Below, piece after piece: positions 17,102-26,153 of a stretch of 64,000 nucleotides of DNA. The position numbers and the translations under genes are program-made. The stretch lies in contig NZ_JAOQNG010000001.1 of assembly GCF_025961225.1 (NCBI RefSeq), forward strand, positions 1,972,501-2,036,500, written 5' to 3'. Every line of letters begins with the position of its first letter. Positions within the stretch are counted from its first letter, which is position 1. The notes beneath the pieces were generated by a model. It ran no database searches and was not told the origin of the DNA. It saw only the letters and a program-made list of their open reading frames with translations. The DNA is from Azospirillum canadense. GTDB lineage: Bacteria; Pseudomonadota; Alphaproteobacteria; Azospirillales; Azospirillaceae.

Positions 17102-17242
17102 CCCCTCTCCCGCCCCCGGCGGGAGAGGGAGGGGCCCACGAGGTGGGAGGGTAAGGGCAAGGTCATCCTGAAAAACCAAGCCCTCACCCTCCCACACCTT
17201 CGGTGCGGGCCCCTCCCTCTCCCAGCAGGGCTGGGAGAGGGG
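17102..17242. repeat. Dispersed GC-rich hairpin repeat, family B copy 1 (between dctP and dctQ)
   Basis: About 140 bases of nested inverted repeats: outer arms CCCCTCTCCC / GGGAGAGGGG, inner arms GTGGGAGGGTAAGGGC and GCCCTCACCCTCCCAC, with a short variable centre (17160-17178). The centre and arms match the reverse complement of 56036-56173. Located inside the dctPQM operon immediately after dctP, it can fold into strong mRNA stem-loops that would shield the dctP 3' end. Confidence 0.85.
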
Positions 17243-17272
17243 TTGTTACGTCCGTGCGCCGGAGCCACCGCC

Positions 17273-17950
17273 ATGTTCATGAAATTGCTCGATCGGCTTG
17301 AGGAGGTGTTGATCGCCACCCTCATGGCCGCGGCGACGCTGATCATCTTCGTCGCCGTCGTGCACCGCTACGCCTCCGGCGTGCCGGTGATCCAAGACTA
17401 CGTCCTGCACTGGAACCTCGCCTGGGCCCAGGAGCTGTGCATCTACATGTTCGTGTGGATGGCCAAGTTCGGCGCCGCCTACGGCGTGCGCACGGGCATC
17501 CACGTCGGCGTGGACGTCCTGATCAACAAGCTGGACACGCCCGCCCGCGCCAAGTTCATCGTCTTCGGGCTTCTGGCCGGCGCGCTGTTCACCGGCACCG
17601 TCGGCACGCTGGGCGCCAACTTCGTCTGGCACATGGCGGACACCGACCAGACCTCGGCCGACCTGGAATGGCCGATGTGGATGATCTATCTGGCGATCCC
17701 GCTCGGCTCCTACCTGATGTGCTTCCGCTTCCTGCAGGTGGCCTGGAGCTTCATCCGCACCGGCGAGCTGCCGCACCACGACCACGGCCACGTCGAGGGC
17801 CTGGAGGAGGACAAGACCGACCAGCAGCGAGCGGCGCAGGACGTCAACTGGTACGAGATGGACGACAACCTGCACCCGCACGACCGCGCCCACCATAGCG
17901 GGCCGAAGGACACGGGTCCAACAAGCAGCGGTAAGGAGACGAAACGATGA
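17273..17950 (+). CDS. dctQ: TRAP transporter small permease DctQ with His-rich C-terminal tail
   Basis: A 225-residue inner-membrane subunit with four hydrophobic spans, starting MFMKLLDRLEEVLIATLM. It pairs with DctM to form the TRAP membrane complex. The DctQ core ends near residue 165, after which a hydrophilic tail of about 60 residues follows containing HHDHGH and HPHDRAHH, unusual for this family. The ATG at 17273 has GGAG nine bases upstream. The stop overlaps the dctM start (ATGA), so the two are translationally coupled. Confidence 0.92.
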   Translation: MFMKLLDRLEEVLIATLMAAATLIIFVAVVHRYASGVPVIQDYVLHWNLAWAQELCIYMFVWMAKFGAAYGVRTGIHVGVDVLINKLDTPARAKFIVFGLLAGALFTGTVGTLGANFVWHMADTDQTSADLEWPMWMIYLAIPLGSYLMCFRFLQVAWSFIRTGELPHHDHGHVEGLEEDKTDQQRAAQDVNWYEMDDNLHPHDRAHHSGPKDTGPTSSGKETKR

Positions 17951-19245
17951 GCGCCGCCATCATCTTCGGGCTGCTGCTGGTCCTGATGCTGACCGGCATG
18001 CCGATCTCCATCTCGCTCGGTCTGACGGTCCTCACCTTCCTCTTCACCATGACCGAGGTGCCGATCCAGGCCGTGGCGCTGAAGCTGTTCACGGGCATCG
18101 AGAAGTTCGAGATCATGGCGATCCCGTTCTTCATCCTGGCCGGCAACTTCCTGACGCACGGCGGCGTGGCGCGCCGCATGATCAACTTCGCCACCTCCAT
18201 GGTCGGCCACTGGCACGGCGGGCTGGGTTTGGCGGGCGTGCTGGGCTGCGCGCTGTTCGCCGCGGTGTCCGGCTCCAGCCCGGCGACGGTTGTGGCCATC
18301 GGCTCCATCATCCTGCCGGCAATGGTCAGCCAGGGCTTCCCCCGCCAGTTCGGCGCCGGCGTCATCACCACCTCGGGCGCGCTGGGCATCCTGATCCCGC
18401 CGTCCATCGTGATGGTCATGTACTCCGTCGCCACCAGCGGCAGCGCCCATTCGGCGTCGGTCGGCCAGCTCTTCATGGCCGGCGTGATCCCGGGCCTGAT
18501 GCTGGCGGCCCTGCTCGGTGGCGTCACTTGGTACCGCGCCCGCAAGTTCGGCTACCCACGGCTGGAGAAGGCGACGGTCGCCCAGCGCTTCCACGCCTTC
18601 CGCGAGGCGATCTGGGGCCTGCTGCTGATCGTCATCGTCATCGGCGGCATCTACACCGGCGTCTTCACCCCGACCGAGGCCGCGGCGATGAGCGCCGTCT
18701 ACGCCTTCGTCATCGCGGTGTTCGTCTACAAGGACATGCCGCTGTCGGGCGTGCCGAAGGTGCTGCTGTCGTCGGCCAACATGTCGGCGATGCTGCTCTA
18801 CATCATCACCAACGCGGTGCTCTTCTCCTTCGTCCTGACGTCGGAGAACATCCCGCAGACCATCGCGGACTGGATCGTCGGCCAGGGCTTCGGCGTCGTC
18901 GCCTTCCTTTTGGTGACGAACATCCTGCTGCTGATGGCCGGCAACTTCATGGAGCCGTCGTCGATCGTCCTGATCATGGCGCCCATCCTGTTCCCGGTGG
19001 CGGTGAAGCTGGGCATCGACCCGGTGCATTTCGGTATCCTGATCGTCGTGAACATGGAGGTCGGCATGTGCCACCCGCCGGTGGGCCTGAACCTCTACGT
19101 CGCGTCGGGCATCACCAAGATGGGCATCACAGAGTTGACCGTGGCCGTCTGGCCCTGGCTGCTGGCGATGCTGGGCTTCCTGGTGCTGATCACCTATGTG
19201 CCGATCCTGTCGCTCTGGCTGCCGCGCGCGCTTGGCATGATGTAG
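17947..19245 (+). CDS. dctM: TRAP transporter large permease DctM
   Basis: A 432-residue polytopic membrane protein of the ion-transporter superfamily, with about 12 hydrophobic segments. Conserved family features are FFILAGNFLTHGGVARRM, GSSPATVVAIGSI, GALGILIPPSIVMVMY and the C-terminal HPPVGLNLYVASGI. It performs the Na+-coupled translocation step of C4-dicarboxylate uptake. Length is normal. It starts within the dctQ stop codon and is closed by a good terminator, so dctP-Q-M is a complete operon. Confidence 0.95.
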   Translation: MSAAIIFGLLLVLMLTGMPISISLGLTVLTFLFTMTEVPIQAVALKLFTGIEKFEIMAIPFFILAGNFLTHGGVARRMINFATSMVGHWHGGLGLAGVLGCALFAAVSGSSPATVVAIGSIILPAMVSQGFPRQFGAGVITTSGALGILIPPSIVMVMYSVATSGSAHSASVGQLFMAGVIPGLMLAALLGGVTWYRARKFGYPRLEKATVAQRFHAFREAIWGLLLIVIVIGGIYTGVFTPTEAAAMSAVYAFVIAVFVYKDMPLSGVPKVLLSSANMSAMLLYIITNAVLFSFVLTSENIPQTIADWIVGQGFGVVAFLLVTNILLLMAGNFMEPSSIVLIMAPILFPVAVKLGIDPVHFGILIVVNMEVGMCHPPVGLNLYVASGITKMGITELTVAVWPWLLAMLGFLVLITYVPILSLWLPRALGMM

Positions 19246-19270
19246 CCCGCGGACATCCCCCGAATTGCGC

Positions 19271-19302
19271 AACCCTCCGCCCCCGTGGCGGAGGGTTTTT
19301 CT
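19271..19302 (+). terminator. Terminator of dctPQM
   Basis: A perfect 11-bp stem, AACCCTCCGCC (19271-19281) with GGCGGAGGGTT (19287-19297), is followed by TTTCTTTTTC. It is 25 bases after the dctM stop. Confidence 0.9.
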
Positions 19303-19390
19303 TTTTCGGCCGGCGGCGCACAATCGCCCGGTTCTTCGAAGCGCCCCGGCCCCGATGGCCGACGGGCACAAAAATCAGGGGGAGACCGGG

Positions 19391-20044
19391 TTGGACACGC
19401 TTCGCATCTGGGGCCGCGCGAATTCCGTCAACGTGCAGAAGGTGCTGTGGTGCTGCGCGGAGCTTGGCTTCGCCTTCGAACGCATCGATGCCGGCCTGCA
19501 TTTCGGCCAAGTGGACACGGCCGAATACCGGGCCATGAACCCGAACGGGCGCGTGCCGACCCTGGTCGACGGCGACGTCGTCCTATGGGAATCGAACGCC
19601 ATCATCCGCTATCTCGCCCTGAAGCACACCGAGCAGGAACCGGACGGCGCCGGACGACGTCTCTACCCCGTGGGCGCCGCTCCCCGCGCGCGGGTGGAGC
19701 GTTGGCTGGACTGGACGCTCGCGACCTTGCAGCCGGCCGAGCGCGACCTGTTCTGGGGCATGGTGCGCGTGGCTCCGGAAAAGCGCGACATGGCGGCAAT
19801 CACTGCAGCGGCGAAGGCGTCGGGTACCGCCTGGAGCGTGCTGGACGGCCACCTCGCGCACGGCCGGCCCTTCGTGGAGGGCGACCAGCTGACCCTCGCG
19901 GACATCGTTCTCGGCGGCTATGCGCGCCGCTGGTACGGGGTGGAGGTGGCGGGCCGGCCGGACCTTCCGCGGCTTCGCGCTTGGTACGACCGTGTCGCCG
20001 AGCGGCCGGGCTTCCAGCGCTACGTCGCACCGCCGCTCACCTGA
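19391..20044 (+). CDS. Glutathione S-transferase
   Basis: A 217-residue GST. The N-terminal thioredoxin-like domain has TLRIWGRANSVNVQKVLW with the usual active-site Ser/Asn region, the cis-Pro loop NPNGRVPTL and the glutathione gamma-Glu contact ESNAI. The all-helical C-terminal domain has FVEGDQLTLADIVLGGYARR. It probably conjugates or reduces electrophiles with glutathione; the substrate is unknown. The TTG at 19391, with GGGGAGA six bases upstream, gives the classical short GST N-terminus. ATG 19355 is in frame but would add 12 charged residues. Confidence 0.9.
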   Translation: MDTLRIWGRANSVNVQKVLWCCAELGFAFERIDAGLHFGQVDTAEYRAMNPNGRVPTLVDGDVVLWESNAIIRYLALKHTEQEPDGAGRRLYPVGAAPRARVERWLDWTLATLQPAERDLFWGMVRVAPEKRDMAAITAAAKASGTAWSVLDGHLAHGRPFVEGDQLTLADIVLGGYARRWYGVEVAGRPDLPRLRAWYDRVAERPGFQRYVAPPLT

Positions 20045-20079
20045 CCGCCTTCCCCTGCCCTCCTGCCTCCTGCCCGCCC

Positions 20080-21660
20080 TCACGCCGCCTTGATCGACGA
20101 CAGGAAGCGCTGCACCTCGTCGCGCAGCGCGACGAACTTCGCCTGAAGGGTCTGCGCGACCTCCACCGATTCGCGGGCAGCCTTAGCCACGTCGGATGAG
20201 GCGTCGGCGGCCACCGCGATGCTGCTGGTCACCGTCTCCGCCTCGCCGGCCACGGTGCGGATCCGCTCAGCGATCTCGCCCGTGGCGGCCAGCTGCTGTT
20301 CCACCGCCGCCGCGATCTCCGACGAGCGCTGGGACAGCTGGCCGATGGTCTCGGTGATGGCGCCGATGGCGCCGACTGTGTCCTGGGTGACCGACTGGAT
20401 CGCGCCGATCTGGGTGGCGATCTCCTCCGTCGCCTTGGCCGTCTGGCTGGCAAGGTTCTTCACCTCGCTCGCCACCACCGCGAAGCCCTTTCCGGCCTCC
20501 CCGGCGCGGGCCGCCTCAATGGTCGCGTTCAGCGCCAGCAGGTTGGTCTGCCCGGCGATGGAGGTGATCAGGCTGGTGATCTCCCCGATCTTGGCGGCGC
20601 CGGCGGCCAATGCTTCCACCGTCTGGCGGCTGGCGTCGGCCCGGTCGATCGCCTGGGCGGAGATGGCGACCGACTGCTTCACGCTCTCCGCGATGGAACG
20701 GATGGACTGGGTCAGCTGCTCCGCCGCAGCGCTGGCGCTTTGCACGGTGCGGCTCGTCTCGTCGGCGGCACCGGCCACCGTGGCGTTGCATTGGTCGGCG
20801 CGCAGTGCGCCTTCCAGCATGGACCCGGCGCTGCCCTTCATCTGCGCGGCGGCGGCCGAGGCCTCCCCCACCGTGGTCTGGACGGAGCGGTCGAAGTCCG
20901 CGGCCAGCCGGGTCAGCCGTTCACCGCGCTGCAGTTCCTCCGCTTGGCGGGCGAGCTTTTCCGCCTCCAGCCGTTCGCGCTGCTGGGCGTTCTGGCGCAG
21001 CATGTCGATAGTGCGGGCCATGGCGCCGACCTCGTCACGCCGCTCCAGCGCCGGCACGGCGACCGCGTAGTCCCCCTGGGCCAGCCGACCGAGCATCGCG
21101 GTGATCTTCAGCAGCGGGCCGGTGATCGCCGACACGACGATGTAGAGCGCCGCCATGATCGCCAGGAAGGCGACCGCGCCGACCACCACCTGCGTGACCG
21201 CGTCGCTGGTGACGCGCGCCTCCACCCGGTCGGTGCGCAGGCGCAGCACGAATTCTCCGATGTCCTTCTTCTGCCCGGCCTGCCCGCCGACGATGGGCCG
21301 CACGACCTCCACGAAGCCCGTCGCAGCCTTGGTGTCGCCCACCTCCGCGACCAGCTTGCCCTTGCCGTCGCGCACCAGGGAGCTGAGGAAGTCCGGGTCG
21401 GAGGACGGGGCCTTGGCGACTTCCTTCACCTGCTCCGTGTCGAGGTCGTAGAGCGGGATGGCCGCCGCGCGGGCCTGGAGGGTCGCGACCATCTCCGCGC
21501 GGGCGGACAGAGTCTCATGCGCCTGGGTGGTGGAGCCGTGCACGCCCCAGGCGATGGCGAGCGCCTGATAGACCAGCAGCACGCCGCCTATCAGCAGCAG
21601 CGCGCGTTGCCGCAGCCCCATCCCGCCGACCTTTCCGGCCTCAGTTCCCGTGAACGCCAT
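20080..21660 (-). CDS. Methyl-accepting chemotaxis protein
   Basis: A 526-residue chemoreceptor. Transmembrane span one lies near residues 19-38, with a small periplasmic region of about 120 residues, then span two ([19 protein letters not shown]), a HAMP domain and a long cytoplasmic coiled coil. The hairpin tip has [20 protein letters not shown] and [15 protein letters not shown], the kinase-contact signature. It should signal through CheW/CheA. The gene follows the periplasmic binding-protein gene by 54 bases on the same strand, suggesting that the binding protein presents its ligand to this receptor. ATG 21660 is preceded by a G-rich ribosome site. Confidence 0.92.
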   Translation of the reverse strand: MAFTGTEAGKVGGMGLRQRALLLIGGVLLVYQALAIAWGVHGSTTQAHETLSARAEMVATLQARAAAIPLYDLDTEQVKEVAKAPSSDPDFLSSLVRDGKGKLVAEVGDTKAATGFVEVVRPIVGGQAGQKKDIGEFVLRLRTDRVEARVTSDAVTQVVVGAVAFLAIMAALYIVVSAITGPLLKITAMLGRLAQGDYAVAVPALERRDEVGAMARTIDMLRQNAQQRERLEAEKLARQAEELQRGERLTRLAADFDRSVQTTVGEASAAAAQMKGSAGSMLEGALRADQCNATVAGAADETSRTVQSASAAAEQLTQSIRSIAESVKQSVAISAQAIDRADASRQTVEALAAGAAKIGEITSLITSIAGQTNLLALNATIEAARAGEAGKGFAVVASEVKNLASQTAKATEEIATQIGAIQSVTQDTVGAIGAITETIGQLSQRSSEIAAAVEQQLAATGEIAERIRTVAGEAETVTSSIAVAADASSDVAKAARESVEVAQTLQAKFVALRDEVQRFLSSIKAA

Positions 21661-21714
21661 GGCCCGCCCCCCTTCCCTGCCGCACAACTGTCACCCCGCC
21701 GATCCGGACGGCCC

Positions 21715-22437
21715 TTACTGGGTCGCCTTGAACCCGCTCTCCAGCCTGGCGAGCAGGGCCTCGGCGTCCGGCGCCTTCTTCGACACGACGACGTAGACGT
21801 CCAGCGCCTGCACCGGCGCGGCCTTCAGTTCCGGCGCGGCCTTGCCGCCCAGCGCCTGCTGCATGGGCAGGCTGTATTGCAGCAGCACCGGCGCGCGGCC
21901 GGCCTGGAGCAGTTGCAGCGCCTGGTCTGCGGTGCGCGCCTCGACGATCTGCACCTTGTTCGTCGGGTCGTCCATCCAGGCCCGCCAGCCGCCGTAGGAA
22001 TAGCCGTTCAGCGCGATGACCGCCTTGCCCGACAGGTCCTCCTTCGCCTTCACCGCCGGGGCGTCGCCCACGCCATAGGCGTTCAGCTCGATGCGCGCGA
22101 TCGGCGCGGCGCTGACCAGCGTCGTGCCCTCGAACTCCTTGACCGACTTGATGCCCAGGAAGACGTGGAACTCGCCGTCGGCGATGCCGGAGAACAGGCG
22201 CCGGGCCGGGGCCGATTCCGCGGTGTAGGCGATGCCGGCGGCCTTGGCAGCCTTGTCGAACGCCTCGACCAGGCTCCCCTTCGCGGTCCCGCCGTCGGTC
22301 CGGGTGTAGGGCGGGAACTCCACATAGCCCAGCTTCACGGCCTGCGCCGCAGCGCCTGAAATCCCGAAGCCGAAAACCACCCCGAACACACCCGCCGCCA
22401 GCGCCCGCCGGGCACCCCGAAGCACCGTACCGATCAT
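21715..22437 (-). CDS. Periplasmic solute-binding protein (family 3-like), paired with the chemoreceptor
   Basis: A 240-residue exported protein. The signal peptide ends near GAAAQA; the mature part opens VKLGYVEFPPYTRTDG and continues with KGSLVEAFDKAAKAAG, the style of extracellular solute-binding proteins of family 3. Such proteins bind amino acids or small polar ligands. No ABC permease or ATPase is near; instead a chemoreceptor gene follows after 54 bases, so a sensory role is more likely than transport. ATG 22437 gives a normal signal peptide; the open frame runs on to 22485. Confidence 0.8.
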   Translation of the reverse strand: MIGTVLRGARRALAAGVFGVVFGFGISGAAAQAVKLGYVEFPPYTRTDGGTAKGSLVEAFDKAAKAAGIAYTAESAPARRLFSGIADGEFHVFLGIKSVKEFEGTTLVSAAPIARIELNAYGVGDAPAVKAKEDLSGKAVIALNGYSYGGWRAWMDDPTNKVQIVEARTADQALQLLQAGRAPVLLQYSLPMQQALGGKAAPELKAAPVQALDVYVVVSKKAPDAEALLARLESGFKATQ

Positions 22438-22488
22438 GGAAAACCCCCTGGCGACGCCCGCCCCCGCGCGTCTGTTGGAGTACAAATC

Positions 22489-22523
22489 AAAAGGCGATCA
22501 TGCGACGCAATATATCGCCTTTT
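22489..22523. promoter_or_regulatory. 10-bp inverted repeat upstream of the binding-protein gene
   Basis: AAAAGGCGAT (22489-22498) and ATCGCCTTTT (22514-22523) are perfect reverse complements around a 15-base spacer, 52 bases upstream of the binding-protein start. The position suits an operator; no regulator can be named. Confidence 0.4.
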
Positions 22524-22658
22524 CGGACTCTTCTCCACAAGGATAGGGCTGCAATATTGAAACCATGTGGCAGAAATTAAACAATCCCGAGGGATTGCGG
22601 AAAGCGGTTCCGCCGCCCTAAGCTTTCATCACCCGTCCCTGCGCCGAGGCTTTGTCCC

Positions 22659-24710
22659 GTGACCTCCCCGTTTCTGCCGACCGCCTGCCCGCACGATTGC
22701 CCCAGCACCTGCGCGCTGGAGGTGGAGCAACTGGCCCCCGACCGTATCGGCAAGGTGCGCGGTGCTGCGGCCAACAGCTACACGGCCGGCGTCATCTGCG
22801 CGAAGGTCAGCCGCTACGCGGAGCGCGTGCACTCCCCCGACCGGCTGAAGACGCCGCTGCTGCGCACCGGCCCCAAGGGTGCCGGCCAGTGGAAGGAGAT
22901 CGCCTGGGACGAGGCGCTGGACCGCATCGCCGAAGCCTTCCTGGCCGCCGAACGGCAATACGGGGCCGAGGCCGTCTGGCCCCACTACTACGCCGGCACC
23001 ATGGGCCTCGTGCAGCGCGGCGCGATCCAGCGGCTGCGCCACGCCAAGGGCTACTCGCGGCAGATCAGCACGGTGTGCGACACGCCGGCCAACATGGGCT
23101 GGCTGGCCGGCCACGGCGACATCCGCGGCGCCGATCCGCGCGAGATGGCCGACAGCGACCTGATCGTGAACTGGGGCGGCAATCCGGTGGCGACGCAGGT
23201 CAACGTCATGACCCACGTCAGCCGCGCCCGCAAGGCGCGCGGGGCGAAGCTGGTCACCATCGACCCCTATCGCACCGGCACGGCCGAGGTGTCGGATCTG
23301 CACCTGATGCTGCGGCCGGGCACCGACGGCGCGCTCGCCTGCGCGGTGATGCACGTCCTCTTCAAGGAGGGCTTCGCCGACCGCGCCTACCTCGACCGCT
23401 ACGCCGCCGACGTGGCGCAGTTGGAGGCGCATCTGGAAACCCGCACGCCCGAATGGGCGGCGGCCATCACCGGCTTGGCGGCGGAGGAGATCGTCGCCTT
23501 CGCCCGCCTCTACGGCGGCACGAAGCGCAGCTACCTGCGGCTCGGCTACGGGCTGACGCGCGCCCACAACGGGGCGGCGCAGATGCACGCGGTGTCCTGC
23601 CTGCCGGTGGTCACCGGCGCCTGGACGCAGAAGGGCGGCGGCGCGCTCTACTGCTCGTCCGGCATCTACACGATCGACCGCACCCTGTCGGAGGGACTAG
23701 ACCGGCTCGACAGCTCCGTGCGCGGCTTCGACCAGTCGCGCATCGGCGCGGTGCTGACCGGGGACGACATCAAGGACGGCCCGCCGGTGACGGCGATGCT
23801 GATCCAGAACACCAACCCCGCGGTGATCTGCCCGGACAGCGCCCGCGTCCGCCGGGGCTTCCTGCGCGATGACCTGTTCGTCGCGGTGCACGAGCAGTTC
23901 ATGACCGACACGGCGCGGCTCGCCGACCTCGTCATCCCCGCGACGACCTTCCTGGAGCACGACGACCTCTACCGCGGCGGCGGGCAGATGCACATCCTGA
24001 TCGGCCGCAAGGTGATCGAGCCGCAGCATCAGGCGCGCGAGAACCACTGGGTCATTTCGGAGATCGCCCGCCGCGTCGGCGCCGAGCATCCGGGCTTCGG
24101 CATGACCGCGCTGGAGATCATCGACAGCATGCTGAAGGCGTCCGGCCTCGGCGACGCCGCGACGCTGACGGAGCAGCGCTGGATCGACGCCCAGCCGGAC
24201 TTCGAGACCTCGCATTTCCTGAACGGTTTCGCCTTCCCCGACGGCCGCTTCCGCTTCGCTCCCGATTGGGCGGCGCTGGGGCCCTACGGCGCGGACGTGC
24301 TGCCGGAGATGCCGGACCACATGATCCCTGGCCGCCCGACCGACGCGGAGCACCCCTTCCGCCTCGTCACCGCGCCGGCGCGCCAGTTCCTGAACTCCAG
24401 TTTCACCGAAACCGTCACCTCGCAGCGGCGGGAGGGCCGCCCCTCCGCCCTGATCCACCCCGACGACGCCGCCGGCCTGTTGCTGGCCGAGGGCGACGCG
24501 GTGCGGGTCGGCAACCGGCAGGGCAGCGTGATCGTCCACGCCAAGCCTTTCGCCGGGGTCCCGCGCGGTGTGGTGATCGTGGAGGGCATCTGGCCGAACA
24601 CCGCCTTCGTGGAGGGCATCGGAATCAACACCCTGACCTCCGCCGAACCCATTCCGCCCGGCGGCGGCGCGGCCTTCCACGACACCGCCGTGTGGCTGCG
24701 CGCGGCGTGA
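22659..24710 (+). CDS. Molybdopterin-dependent oxidoreductase with N-terminal [4Fe-4S] site
   Basis: A 683-residue protein of the DMSO-reductase superfamily (formate dehydrogenase/BisC-like). Cys10, Cys14, Cys18 and Cys47 form the N-terminal [4Fe-4S] motif (CPHDCPSTC). The catalytic region has VNWGGNPVATQ for MGD binding, and Cys140 (STVCDTPAN) is a candidate molybdenum ligand. The C-terminal domain has RFRFAPDW and PRGVVIVEGIWPN. There is no Tat signal, so it is cytoplasmic. It has no adjacent electron-transfer or accessory subunits. The substrate is unknown. GTG 22659 has GAGG nine bases upstream. Confidence 0.88.
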   Translation: MTSPFLPTACPHDCPSTCALEVEQLAPDRIGKVRGAAANSYTAGVICAKVSRYAERVHSPDRLKTPLLRTGPKGAGQWKEIAWDEALDRIAEAFLAAERQYGAEAVWPHYYAGTMGLVQRGAIQRLRHAKGYSRQISTVCDTPANMGWLAGHGDIRGADPREMADSDLIVNWGGNPVATQVNVMTHVSRARKARGAKLVTIDPYRTGTAEVSDLHLMLRPGTDGALACAVMHVLFKEGFADRAYLDRYAADVAQLEAHLETRTPEWAAAITGLAAEEIVAFARLYGGTKRSYLRLGYGLTRAHNGAAQMHAVSCLPVVTGAWTQKGGGALYCSSGIYTIDRTLSEGLDRLDSSVRGFDQSRIGAVLTGDDIKDGPPVTAMLIQNTNPAVICPDSARVRRGFLRDDLFVAVHEQFMTDTARLADLVIPATTFLEHDDLYRGGGQMHILIGRKVIEPQHQARENHWVISEIARRVGAEHPGFGMTALEIIDSMLKASGLGDAATLTEQRWIDAQPDFETSHFLNGFAFPDGRFRFAPDWAALGPYGADVLPEMPDHMIPGRPTDAEHPFRLVTAPARQFLNSSFTETVTSQRREGRPSALIHPDDAAGLLLAEGDAVRVGNRQGSVIVHAKPFAGVPRGVVIVEGIWPNTAFVEGIGINTLTSAEPIPPGGGAAFHDTAVWLRAA

Positions 24711-24716
24711 CCAAAT

Positions 24717-24924
24717 TCCCCTCTCCGCTCCGGGGAGAGGGTCAGGGTGAGGGGGCGCCCGCAGGGCGGAAACGCAGTCTCATTGCATCGCTTTTCCGGC
24801 CTTACGGCCGCCCCTCATCCTAACCGGGTCGCTCGCAAGTCTCGCGCCCCCCGCTGCGCCTACGATCACCTTCGGTGCTCGTCCGGCCTTCGGCCGTCGG
24901 CTACGCGCCCCGGAGGGGAGAAGG
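24717..24924. repeat. Dispersed hairpin repeat, family A copy 1, carrying an internal insertion
   Basis: Matches 42743-42930 and 53548-53676. The shared skeleton is an outer CCCCTCTCC / GGGGAGAGG arm, a central GAGGGGGCG...GCAGG block with a conserved CTCATTGCA core, and a closing CCCCTCATCCTAACC arm. Here the closing hairpin carries about 80 extra bases (roughly 24827-24908) with their own palindromes (GGCCTTCGGCC). The region fills the gap between the oxidoreductase and nitronate monooxygenase genes. Confidence 0.8.
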
Positions 24925-25039
24925 AACACGGCGCCCCATCACCCACAGTGAACGTCCCCATCACAACAATTCGTTTTTCACGATAGCCGATCCGCCCTAG
25001 CCTTCCACCACGATCACACGCATCGCGGAGGGCGAATCC

Positions 25040-26137
25040 ATGCCGGTCCAAACGATCCTGACCCAGCGCCTGGGCCTGACCCACCCCATCGTCCAGGCGC
25101 CCATGGCGGGCGGCGGCGACACGGCGGACCTCGTGGCCGCCGTGGGCGAGGCCGGCGGCATCGGCTTCATCGGCGCCGCCTACCTCACCCCCGCCCAGAT
25201 CACTGAACGGGCGAAGGCGATCCGCGCCCGCACGGGCGCGCCGTTCGGCATCAACCTCTTCGCCCCGCTGCCGGCGCCGGTCCCACCCGCGGACAGCTCG
25301 GCCGCGCTCGACCGCGTGGCGCCCTACTACGCTGAACTCGGCCTGCCGGCCCCCGGCACGCCGGCGCTCGGCATCGACGCCTTTGCGGATCAAGTGGCGG
25401 CGGCGCTGGACTGCGGGGCCGCGGCCTTCAGCTTTACCTTCGGCATCCCCGTCCCAGACGTCCTCGCCGCCATCAAGGGGCGCGGCATGCTGCTGGTCGG
25501 CACGGCCACCACGGTGGAGGAAGCGGTGGCGCTTGAGCGGGCCGGCATGGACGCCGTCGCCGCCCAGGGCGGCGAGGCCGGCGGCCACCGCGGCACCTTC
25601 GCCGTCGGCGATGGCCCCGCGGACTTCGGCGCGGCCCAGGTCGGCACCATGGCGCTGGTGCCGCAGATCGTCGACGCGGTGCGCCTGCCGGTGCTGGCGT
25701 CGGGCGGCATCATGGACGGCCGGGGCATCGCGGCGGCCTTGGCGCTCGGCGCCTGCGGCGTGCAGATGGGCACCGCCTTCCTGACCTGCGACGAAGCCGG
25801 CATCCCGGACGCCTACAAGCAAGCGATCCTGACCGCCCGCGCGCACGAGACGCGGATCACCCGGGCCTTCTCCGGCCGCCCGGCGCGCGGCATCGTCAAC
25901 CGCGTCATGCGCGAGGTGGCGGAGGAGGAAATCCTGCCCTTCCCGCTCCAGAACGCGCTGACCCGACCGATGCGGACCGCCGCCGCGCAGCAGGGGCGCG
26001 CCGAGTTCCTGTCGCTGTGGGCCGGACAGGGGCTGGGCATGGCCCGGCGCCAGACCACAGCGGACCTCGTCACCCGCCTGGCGGAGGAAACCGACGCCGC
26101 GATCCGCCGGTTGTCGGGCCCGCTGTCCGGCGGCTGA
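25040..26137 (+). CDS. Nitronate monooxygenase (2-nitropropane dioxygenase family)
   Basis: A 365-residue FMN-dependent TIM-barrel enzyme. It has the N-terminal block HPIVQAPMAGGGDTADLVAA, the FMN-binding AQGGEAGGHRGTF and a phosphate-binding VLASGGIMDGRGIAAALALG. It oxidises nitronates such as propionate-3-nitronate, probably a detoxifying role; some relatives have other flavin-dependent activities. GGAGGGC precedes the ATG. It stands alone with no obvious operon partner. Confidence 0.9.
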   Translation: MPVQTILTQRLGLTHPIVQAPMAGGGDTADLVAAVGEAGGIGFIGAAYLTPAQITERAKAIRARTGAPFGINLFAPLPAPVPPADSSAALDRVAPYYAELGLPAPGTPALGIDAFADQVAAALDCGAAAFSFTFGIPVPDVLAAIKGRGMLLVGTATTVEEAVALERAGMDAVAAQGGEAGGHRGTFAVGDGPADFGAAQVGTMALVPQIVDAVRLPVLASGGIMDGRGIAAALALGACGVQMGTAFLTCDEAGIPDAYKQAILTARAHETRITRAFSGRPARGIVNRVMREVAEEEILPFPLQNALTRPMRTAAAQQGRAEFLSLWAGQGLGMARRQTTADLVTRLAEETDAAIRRLSGPLSGG

Positions 26138-26153
26138 GCCTGCGGAAACGGAA

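Noticed and set aside
24717..24924. CRISPR-like array from the repeated GC-rich blocks
   Set aside because: The blocks are inverted, not regularly spaced direct repeats, contain no spacers, and recur at distant loci; they are hairpin repeats.
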